A stretch of DNA of 19,327 nucleotides from Pseudomonadota bacterium (GTDB lineage: Bacteria > Pseudomonadota > Alphaproteobacteria > Rhizobiales > Xanthobacteraceae): the NCBI GenBank assembly GCA_023434095.1, contig JAEYTJ010000073.1:1-19327 (forward strand), read 5' to 3'. Of this stretch, positions 14,170 to 19,327 are shown piece after piece. Below the pieces are notes generated by a model. It was not told where the DNA came from. It saw nothing but the letters and a program-made list of their open reading frames with translations, and made no database searches. The stretch's first letter is position 1. Each line of letters begins with the position of its first letter. The translations under genes were made by a program, and so were the position numbers.

Positions 14170-14850
14170 ATGCCCGCATCCCTCGACACCCAGGACGAGA
14201 CGCTGACGGAGCGCCAGCAGGCGGTCCTCGATGCCGTGCTCGCGCTGATGGTGGAACAGGGCGGCGAGCTCACCATGACCGCCGTGGCCCGTCGCGCCAG
14301 CTGCTCGAAGGAAAGCCTGTACAAATGGTTCGGCGACCGCGAGGGCCTGCTGACCGCCACGGTGCGCTGGCAGGCCTCCAAGGTCCGCGCCGGCAATTAT
14401 GACCGCACCCGGCTCGACGCATTCGCTCTGCGCGACAGCCTGATCCGCTTTGCCGCCAATTGGCTCGGGGTGATTTCCAGCCCGACCTCGATCGCGCTCA
14501 ACCGCGTGGCCATCGCCCAGGCGGCCGGGGGCGCGCGCCGGCAAGGGGAGGGCGCCAGCCTCGGCGCCATCATGCTGGCCAATGGCCGCTTCGCCATCGG
14601 CGCCCGGTTGAAGCCGGTGCTCGACGCCGGCCGCGAGGCGGGGCTGATCGCCTTCGACGACACCGAGACCGCCTTCCGCAGCTTCATCGGGCTGGTTGGC
14701 CGCGACGTGCAGATCCGCCTGCTGCTCGGCGACACGCTGAGCCTCGCTCCGGCGGAGATCGAGCGCGACGCGGCGCGGGCCACCGACCAGTTCCTCACCC
14801 TCTACGGCACCGGCCTCCCGGTGCCGGGCCTGAACAAAACCAACGCGTGA
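14170..14850 (+). CDS. TetR/AcrR family transcriptional regulator upstream of ilvC
   Basis: The 226-residue product has a TetR N-terminal DNA-binding domain. Helices span about 12-60, with the helix-turn-helix ELTMTAVARRASCSKESLYKWFGDREGLL ending near 58. The C-terminal half, with LGVISSPTSIALNRVAIAQA and a later EAGLIAFDDTETAFRSFIGLV, resembles the AefR-like C-terminal group; the ligand is unknown. The ATG at 14170 is the natural start, but no convincing Shine-Dalgarno precedes it, so translation may be weak or the mRNA nearly leaderless. It ends 14 nt before ilvC, an operon-like spacing, and a palindrome lies directly upstream. It may regulate itself and, through read-through, ilvC; this link is inferred from layout. 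Confidence 0.88.
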   Translation: MPASLDTQDETLTERQQAVLDAVLALMVEQGGELTMTAVARRASCSKESLYKWFGDREGLLTATVRWQASKVRAGNYDRTRLDAFALRDSLIRFAANWLGVISSPTSIALNRVAIAQAAGGARRQGEGASLGAIMLANGRFAIGARLKPVLDAGREAGLIAFDDTETAFRSFIGLVGRDVQIRLLLGDTLSLAPAEIERDAARATDQFLTLYGTGLPVPGLNKTNA

Positions 14851-14864
14851 CACAGGAGACACCC

Positions 14865-15884
14865 ATGCGCGTTTATTACGATCGCGACGCCGATGTGAAC
14901 CTCATCAAGGGCAAGAAGGTCGGCATCATCGGCTACGGCTCGCAGGGCCGCGCCCATGCGCTGAACCTCAAGGAGTCCGGCGTCAAGGACATCGCCATCG
15001 GCCTGAAGCCCGGCTCGGCGACCGCCAAGAAGGTCGAGGCCGACGGGCTGAAGGTGATGAGCGTCGCCGAGCTGGCCAAGTGGGCCGACCTGATGATGAT
15101 GGCGACCCCGGACGAACTGCAGGCCGACATCTACCGCGACGAGATCGCCCCGAACATCCGCGACGGCGCCGCCATCGCCTTCGCCCATGGCCTCAACGTG
15201 CATTTCGGCCTGATCGAGCCGAAGGCCACCGTCGACGTGCTGATGGTCGCCCCCAAGGGCCCCGGCCACACCGTGCGCGGCGAATACCTGAAGGGCGGCG
15301 GCGTGCCCTGCCTCGTGGCTGTGCATCAGGACGCCTCGGGCAACGCGCTCGACCTCGGCCTCAGCTACGCCTGCGGCGTCGGCGGCGGCCGCTCGGGCAT
15401 CATCGAGACCACCTTCAAGGAAGAGTGCGAGACCGACCTGTTCGGCGAGCAGGTGGTGCTGTGCGGCGGCCTCGTGGAACTGATCCGCGCCGGCTTCGAG
15501 ACGCTGGTGGAAGCCGGCTACGCCCCGGAGATGGCCTATTTCGAGTGCCTGCACGAGGTGAAGCTGATCGTCGACCTCATCTATGAGGGCGGCATTGCCA
15601 ACATGAACTACTCGATCTCGAACACCGCCGAATGGGGCGAATACGTCTCCGGCCCGCGCATCATCACCGCCGAGACCAAGGCCGAGATGAAGCGCGTGCT
15701 CACTGACATCCAGACCGGCAAGTTCACCTCCGACTGGATGCAGGAATACAAGGCCGGCGCCTCGCGCTTCAAGGGCATCCGCCGCATGAACGACAGCCAC
15801 CAGATCGAGCAGGTCGGCGAGAAGCTGCGCGGCATGATGCCGTGGATCGGCGCCAACAAGCTGGTCGACAAGGCGAAGAACTGA
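14865..15884 (+). CDS. ilvC: Ketol-acid reductoisomerase (class I)
   Basis: The enzyme converts acetolactate (or acetohydroxybutyrate) to the dihydroxy acid with NADPH and Mg2+, the second step of branched-chain amino acid synthesis. The 339-residue protein is the short class I form. It has the nucleotide motif GIIGYGSQGRAHALNL (20-35), the cofactor loop GLKPGSATAKK (46-56), catalytic H108 in FAHGLNVHF, VAPKGPGHTVR (128-138), and the metal and substrate acids D191, E195, E227 and E231 in the C-terminal knotted domain. SISNTAEWGEY follows near 250-260. AGGAG lies 6 nt before the ATG. It sits 14 nt after the TetR gene and ends in a strong hairpin. It works on the product of the acetolactate synthase encoded 2.5 kb upstream. 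Confidence 0.97.
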   Translation: MRVYYDRDADVNLIKGKKVGIIGYGSQGRAHALNLKESGVKDIAIGLKPGSATAKKVEADGLKVMSVAELAKWADLMMMATPDELQADIYRDEIAPNIRDGAAIAFAHGLNVHFGLIEPKATVDVLMVAPKGPGHTVRGEYLKGGGVPCLVAVHQDASGNALDLGLSYACGVGGGRSGIIETTFKEECETDLFGEQVVLCGGLVELIRAGFETLVEAGYAPEMAYFECLHEVKLIVDLIYEGGIANMNYSISNTAEWGEYVSGPRIITAETKAEMKRVLTDIQTGKFTSDWMQEYKAGASRFKGIRRMNDSHQIEQVGEKLRGMMPWIGANKLVDKAKN

Positions 15885-15908
15885 GTTCTTTCGCCTTCGG
15901 GAATAACG

Positions 15909-15935
15909 ACATGGCCGGGCTCTGCCCGGCCATGT
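15909..15935 (+). terminator. 12-bp perfect hairpin after ilvC
   Basis: ACATGGCCGGGC (15909-15920) pairs without mismatch with GCCCGGCCATGT (15924-15935) around a TCT loop, 24 nt beyond the ilvC stop. The following GCGTTTG has only a short T run, so it may be a terminator or an mRNA-stabilising 3' end. Its GGCCGGG/CCCGGCC core is shared with the repeat between the acetolactate synthase genes. Confidence 0.6.
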
Positions 15936-16029
15936 GCGTTTGGGGGAGCAGAACATCCTCGCACCGCCCAAAGGTCCCGGGCTGTTAACAGTGGGGGTAA
16001 GGGGTAGGCCGCTGATCGCGCATGCTTTT

Positions 16030-16043
16030 CCCAGCGCACTGGG
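16030..16043. promoter_or_regulatory. Small inverted repeat before the BrnT-like gene
   Basis: CCCAG (16030-16034), CGCA, CTGGG (16039-16043) lies 36 nt before the BrnT-like start and just ahead of a possible -10, TAACAT (16046-16051). Autoregulated toxin-antitoxin operons often carry an operator in this position. The repeat is short and could be chance. Confidence 0.28.
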
Positions 16044-16078
16044 CTTAACATCGTTCCGACAATCCGTGCGGGGCGTCT

Positions 16079-16393
16079 ATGGGCGAGACGGACGATTTCG
16101 AATGGGATGACGACAAGGACGCGGCGAACCGAGCACATCGCGGTTTGCCGCTCCTCTTCGCGGCGTTGATGTTTGACGGCCGCGAAAAGACTGAAGACCT
16201 CTCCGACAAATCGCCGGAGGATGAGCCGCGCTTCGAAACCGTGGCACCTGTGGCGGAGCGCGTGCTATTCTGTGTTTGGCACTGGCGGAACGGGCGTCGG
16301 CGCATCATCTCTCTGAGGGTCGCCAATCGGAGTGAACGGCGTGCCTACCAAGAAGCAATTGGAAGAGGCGGATCGTCTCGCAAGGGCATTTGA
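16079..16393 (+). CDS. BrnT-like ribonuclease toxin
   Basis: The 104-residue product has the BrnT signature: an N-terminal FEWDDDKDAANRAHRGLPLLFAALMFDG block (7-34), an acidic middle ending DEPRF, a VLFCVWHW strand (62-69) and the closing RRRIISLRVANRSERRAYQ (73-91). BrnT toxins are RelE-fold RNases that stop growth by cleaving RNA and are held in check by BrnA. The usual N-x-x-K-H-G is N-R-A-H-R-G here, so the basic residues are shifted, which could change activity. The C-terminal 13 residues past the conserved core overlap the next gene. The ATG at 16079 is used; its ribosome binding site is poor. The toxin-first gene order is that of brnTA operons. Confidence 0.78.
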   Translation: MGETDDFEWDDDKDAANRAHRGLPLLFAALMFDGREKTEDLSDKSPEDEPRFETVAPVAERVLFCVWHWRNGRRRIISLRVANRSERRAYQEAIGRGGSSRKGI

Positions 16394-16598
16394 CTGGTCC
16401 AGGTTCGACGCCATGTCGGACGCGGAAATCCGCGCGCATTGGGCGTGGGACAAGGACATGACCTGGCCCACCGAAGCGGAACTTGCCGAATTCGACCTTG
16501 TTCTCCCCGCCAAGGCGCGGCGGGAGCGGGCCGCCAAGGCGGATGCCGAGCGCAACGCCAAGGGCGACGACAAGCCGCCGAAGGCAGCCGCGGAGTAG
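16341..16598 (+). CDS. Probable antitoxin partner of the BrnT-like toxin (BrnA-like position)
   Basis: The 85-residue protein begins MPTKKQLEEADRLARAFDWS. It has a central MSDAEIRAHWAWDKDMTWPTEAELAEF and a charged Lys/Arg/Ala-rich tail. The middle resembles the toxin-contacting part of BrnA antitoxins, but I cannot see the ribbon-helix-helix DNA-binding end that BrnA normally carries; the protein stops in a basic, probably disordered tail. I chose the GTG at 16341 because GGAG lies 8 nt upstream; an in-frame GTG at 16332 would sit inside that site. It overlaps the toxin gene by 53 nt, more than the few bases usual for such pairs. The assignment rests on position and composition, so it is tentative. 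Confidence 0.55.
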   Translation: MPTKKQLEEADRLARAFDWSRFDAMSDAEIRAHWAWDKDMTWPTEAELAEFDLVLPAKARRERAAKADAERNAKGDDKPPKAAAE

Positions 16599-16611
16599 GC
16601 GGTTGCCGCGG

Positions 16612-16633
16612 GTCGGGGCGTTCGGCCCCGTGA
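16612..16633. terminator. Hairpin between the antitoxin-like gene and dedA
   Basis: CGGGGC (16614-16619) pairs with GCCCCG (16625-16630) over a GTTCG loop, in the 52-nt gap between two convergent genes. There is no T tract on either side, so function as a terminator is only suggested by position. Confidence 0.33.
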
Positions 16634-16650
16634 CTGCATTCTCCCGCCCC

Positions 16651-17190
16651 CTACCATCCCAGCGCCTTCACCGCCGCCGCACCCGGGCCGAGGATCACCA
16701 GCGCCCACAGCATGGCGGAAGTGATGTTCAACATCTGAAACTGGAGCAGCGGCATGGCGAACATGCCGGCGACCAGCGGCACGAAGGCGCGCAGCGGCCC
16801 GGAGAAGCGGCCGGCGAACACGCTCAGCGTGCCGTAGCGCAGGAAGAAACGTTCGCCGCGCGCCAGCATGTCGGGAAAGCGGTTGAGCGGCCAGCGCTGG
16901 CGGGCGCTGCCCTTAAGGTGAAAGCCGACCCAGTAGGACACGCTGTCGCCCACTGCCGCGCCGGCTGCCGTCGCCGCCCACACGGGGAACAGCGGCACCC
17001 CGCCGGCGGCGATGACCGGGGAAAGGCCCAGCAGCACGAAGGTGGCGGGCACAAACAGCGAGACGACGGCCAGCGACTCGCAGAAGGCGAGCGCAAAGGC
17101 GACGAAGGGTGCGTAATGGGCGTGCGCCTCGACGAAGGCCAGCACCTCGCGCGCATAGGCGTGAAAATCCGCCACGCTAGAGCCGGTCAC
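16651..17190 (-). CDS. DedA family membrane protein
   Basis: The 179-residue product has four to five hydrophobic spans and the DedA (VTT/SNARE-associated) core: FALAFCESLAVVSLFVPATFVLLGL, then WAATAAGAAVGDSVSYWVGFHLKG with the conserved G-D, and FLRYGTLSVFAGRFSGPLRAFVPLVAGMFAMP, which holds the family's F-x-x-R-[FW]-x-P-x-[RA] pattern. Members are undecaprenyl-phosphate or phospholipid flippases or are linked to proton homeostasis; which applies here is unknown. Translation may start at the GTG at 17190, overlapping the upstream oxidoreductase gene by 14 nt, or at the GTG at 17175; neither has a clear Shine-Dalgarno, and coupling to the upstream gene is likely. It is shorter than the roughly 200-220 residues usual for the family. 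Confidence 0.85.
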   Translation of the reverse strand: MTGSSVADFHAYAREVLAFVEAHAHYAPFVAFALAFCESLAVVSLFVPATFVLLGLSPVIAAGGVPLFPVWAATAAGAAVGDSVSYWVGFHLKGSARQRWPLNRFPDMLARGERFFLRYGTLSVFAGRFSGPLRAFVPLVAGMFAMPLLQFQMLNITSAMLWALVILGPGAAAVKALGW

Positions 17191-18457
17191 GCAGGGCGTA
17201 ATAGCTCAGCCCCGCCACCAGCAGCGGCCAGCGCATCAGCGGCCCGCCGGGGAAGGCCGGCACGGGCAGGCGCGACAGCAGGTCGAACTGCCCGAGCTGG
17301 CCCTTCACCGCCTCGCCCAGCAGCTTGCCGAAATAGGGGGCCAGCATCACCCCCTGGCCGGAATAGCCGGCGGCGGTGAGCACGCGCGGGGAGAGTTTGC
17401 GCACGAAGGGCAGGCGGGTCATGGTGATGCCGAGCACGCCGCCCCAGCCATAATCGATGTTTACATCCGCCAGCTGCGGAAAGATGCGCAGCATGTAGGG
17501 GCGGACGAACTCCGCCGGATTCGGCCGCAGCCCGCGCCGGTAGCTCTCGCCGCCGCCGAACAGCAGCCGGCCGTCCCGCGACAGACGGTAATAGTTGACC
17601 ACGAAGCGGCTATCAGCCACCGCCGCTCCATTGGAGATGATCTCCCGCGCCCGTTCGCCCAGCGGAGCGGTGGCGGCGATATAGTTGCAGATCGGCATGA
17701 CATGGGTGTCGACCCTTCGGTCGAGCCCGTCCTGCAGCCCGTCGCCGCACTCCAGCACCCAATCCGCCTCCACCGAGCCGGCGGCGGTGACGACGCGCAC
17801 CCTGGCGCCTTCCTCGATGCGCAGCGCGCGGGACTGCTCGTAGAGCCGCGCGCCGGCGCGGCGGGCGGCATCGGCAAGGCCGAGGGCGAAGTTGAGCGGG
17901 TGCAGGTGCCCGCCGCCATGGTCGATCATGCCGCCGTGATAGGCGTCCGAGCCGACGAGGGCACGCAACTCCTCGCGGCTGAGTGGCGCGGCGTCGGGGT
18001 AGTCGTAGACGTCGTTGAGCTTCTTTGCATAGGCGTGGCTGTGGGCGACATAGGCCGGCTTGTGGTCGGCGACGATGAGGCCGGAGCGGACATCGCAGTC
18101 GATGGCATGCCGGCGGATGAGATCATGCAGCAGCGCCTTGGCGTCTTCCGCAAGGCCCCAGAGCGCCTTCGCGTCGTCGAGGCCGACCTGCGCTTCGAGA
18201 AAATCCTGGTCGCGGCGGTGGCCGCTATGGATCTGCCCGCCATTGCGGCCCGAAGCCCCGGAGCCGACGCGCCCGGCCTCCAGCAGCACCACGTCGAGCC
18301 CGGCTTCCGCCATGTGCAGTGCGGCGGAGAGGCCGGTATAGCCGCCGCCGATGACGCAGACATCCGCCCGCGTGCCGCCCTGCAGCGGGGGGAGGGGGGA
18401 AAAGCGGTTCGCCGTGGCGGCGTACCAGCTCTTGGGGTGATCGATCGTGGGGGCCAT
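17177..18457 (-). CDS. FAD-dependent oxidoreductase, DAO family (PuuB/OrdL-like)
   Basis: The 426-residue protein matches the D-amino-acid-oxidase fold group that includes gamma-glutamylputrescine oxidase. It begins PKSWYAATANRFSPLPPLQG, the typical head of PuuB-like proteins. The FAD motif DVCVIGGGYTGLSAALHMAEAG is followed by LLEAGRVGSGASGRNGGQ. Later come SRFVVNYYRLSRDGRLLFGGGE and the closing VLTAAGYSGQGVMLAPYFGKLLGEA, where flavin and substrate lie in relatives. It likely oxidises a secondary or primary amine with O2; no other putrescine-pathway gene is visible. The ATG at 18457 gives the family length; an in-frame extension to 18541 overlaps mutL and is rejected. It starts 19 nt after mutL and overlaps dedA, suggesting one transcript. 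Confidence 0.87.
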   Translation of the reverse strand: MAPTIDHPKSWYAATANRFSPLPPLQGGTRADVCVIGGGYTGLSAALHMAEAGLDVVLLEAGRVGSGASGRNGGQIHSGHRRDQDFLEAQVGLDDAKALWGLAEDAKALLHDLIRRHAIDCDVRSGLIVADHKPAYVAHSHAYAKKLNDVYDYPDAAPLSREELRALVGSDAYHGGMIDHGGGHLHPLNFALGLADAARRAGARLYEQSRALRIEEGARVRVVTAAGSVEADWVLECGDGLQDGLDRRVDTHVMPICNYIAATAPLGERAREIISNGAAVADSRFVVNYYRLSRDGRLLFGGGESYRRGLRPNPAEFVRPYMLRIFPQLADVNIDYGWGGVLGITMTRLPFVRKLSPRVLTAAGYSGQGVMLAPYFGKLLGEAVKGQLGQFDLLSRLPVPAFPGGPLMRWPLLVAGLSYYALRDRL

Positions 18458-18476
18458 GGTGACAAACTCTCGCGGG

Positions 18477-19327
18477 TCAGCGCCGCGCGAACAGGCGCTC
18501 GATATCGGCCAGCGCCAGGGTGACGAAGGTCGGCCGGCCATGATTGCATTGGGCGGCGTTCGGCGTCTCTTCCATCTCGCGCAGCAGGGCGTTCATCTCC
18601 TCAACCCGCAGCCGGCGACCGGCGCGCACCGAGCCGTGGCAGGCCATGGTGGCGGCGATGTGGAGAAGCCGGCGTTCCAGCGGCAGGGCGTCGTCCCATT
18701 CCGCCGCGTGCTCGGCGAGTTCGCGCACCAGGGCGGAAACGTCGGCGTCGCCGAGCAGCGCCGGCACCTCCCGCACCAGCAGAGCGCCGGGGCCAAAGGG
18801 CTCGATGACGAGGCCGAGCTTTTCCAGCGCCGCCGCCCGCTCACCGAGGCGCGCCGCCTCGGAGGGGTCGAGTTCCACCACCAGCGGCACCAGCAGCATC
18901 TGCCGGGCGAGACCGTCGCGTTCCATCGCCGCCTTGAGCTTTTCATAGACGATGCGCTCATGCGCGGCGTGCTGGTCGATGACCACGACGCCGTCGCGGG
19001 TCTGGGCGATGATGTAGGTCTCGTGCAACTGCGCCCGGGCGGCACCGAGCGGGCGCTCAAGTGCCTCCGGCGCGGCGGGGGCGGCGTTGGCGCGCGCGTC
19101 GGCGGAAGGGGCGATGGCGAGATCGAGGCCGCCTCTGCCGGCGCTTCCCGGCGCGTCGAAGTCGAAGCGGGCGGGCGCCTCGTTTAACCCGGGGGTGCGT
19201 GTATCGGCTATGCCCTCCGGCGCGGCCCAGGAGCGGGTCCAGTCATACGAACCGGGCCGAGGCTCGGGCCGATAATCGGTCGAGACGTCGCGGCGGGCGA
19301 ACTGCGCCAGCCGGTCGGCGGCGGTGG
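18477..19327 (-). CDS. mutL: DNA mismatch repair protein MutL, C-terminal part (start beyond right edge)
   Basis: The last 282 codons are present; the frame is open to the window edge, so the ATPase domain lies outside. The first 90 or so residues are the proline/alanine-rich linker. The dimerisation/endonuclease domain follows: LGAARAQLHETYIIAQTRDGVVVIDQHAAHERIVYEKL. It contains DQHA-x2-E-x4-E, the metal-binding nicking motif of MutL proteins from bacteria lacking MutH. MACHGSVRAGRRL and QCNHGRPTF near the end match the other conserved metal/structural motifs. MutL links MutS mismatch recognition to strand incision. An ATG at 19028 exists in frame but is internal, since conserved sequence extends upstream of it. 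It heads the minus-strand run mutL, FAD oxidoreductase, dedA. Confidence 0.95.
   Translation of the reverse strand, partial: TAADRLAQFARRDVSTDYRPEPRPGSYDWTRSWAAPEGIADTRTPGLNEAPARFDFDAPGSAGRGGLDLAIAPSADARANAAPAAPEALERPLGAARAQLHETYIIAQTRDGVVVIDQHAAHERIVYEKLKAAMERDGLARQMLLVPLVVELDPSEAARLGERAAALEKLGLVIEPFGPGALLVREVPALLGDADVSALVRELAEHAAEWDDALPLERRLLHIAATMACHGSVRAGRRLRVEEMNALLREMEETPNAAQCNHGRPTFVTLALADIERLFARR

Noticed and set aside
14802..15971. 389-residue minus-strand open frame opposite ilvC
   Set aside because: It is antisense to an unambiguous ilvC with all catalytic residues; its composition is that of a shadow frame.
16332..16340. GTG at 16332 as the start of the antitoxin-like gene
   Set aside because: It overlaps the GGAG that serves the GTG at 16341 and has no ribosome binding site of its own.
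1..19327. CRISPR arrays, tRNA or rRNA genes, insertion sequences and prophage genes
   Set aside because: I saw no regularly spaced direct repeats, cloverleaf sequences, rRNA-like stretches, transposase or phage proteins. A short or diverged element could still escape reading by eye.

Overview
The window is GC-rich, densely packed bacterial chromosome. Gene content and protein style fit an alphaproteobacterium of the order Hyphomicrobiales, possibly Xanthobacteraceae; this is inferred from the proteins, not from a marker gene. Pointers are the endonuclease-type MutL, the DUF2244 and EI24-type membrane proteins, the dapB-gpmA pair, and a leader-peptide attenuator before the acetolactate synthase genes. 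I see no rRNA, tRNA, CRISPR array, transposase or phage gene. Most of the window is housekeeping DNA.

Layout. (1) 1-4213, minus strand: a Tat-exported flavin amine-oxidase-like protein, then a tightly coupled set of an unrecognised small protein, a GT-B glycosyltransferase and a GT2-like glycosyltransferase that runs off the left edge, probably a surface-glycan locus. (2) 4497-8051: an EI24/CysZ-like membrane protein, endonuclease III (nth), a DUF2244 membrane protein, an AraC-MGMT fusion repair protein and a PACE-type efflux pump. (3) 8126-9584, minus: dapB followed by gpmA. (4) 9585-12351, plus: promoter, an 18-residue Ile/Leu/Val-rich leader peptide, an intrinsic terminator and the acetolactate synthase large and small subunit genes, with a palindromic repeat between the two. 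(5) 12412-14101: a DUF924 protein (minus) and a divergent EamA transporter (plus). (6) 14140-15935: a TetR-family regulator behind a near-perfect palindrome and directly upstream of ilvC, which ends in a strong hairpin. (7) 16030-16598: a BrnT-like toxin gene overlapping an atypical antitoxin-like gene. (8) 16651-19327, minus: the C-terminal part of mutL (cut by the right edge), a PuuB-like FAD oxidoreductase and a DedA membrane protein.

Functional links. Acetolactate synthase and ilvC carry out the first two steps of valine/isoleucine synthesis and lie 2.5 kb apart. The first locus appears controlled by leader-peptide attenuation, while ilvC sits behind a TetR gene. Three DNA repair genes (nth, the MGMT fusion and mutL) are scattered through the window. 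The most interesting signals are the unannotated leader peptide and attenuator, the TetR palindrome linked to ilvC, the variant BrnT pair, and the unrecognised small protein in the glycan set. I did not find a clearly new multi-gene system.
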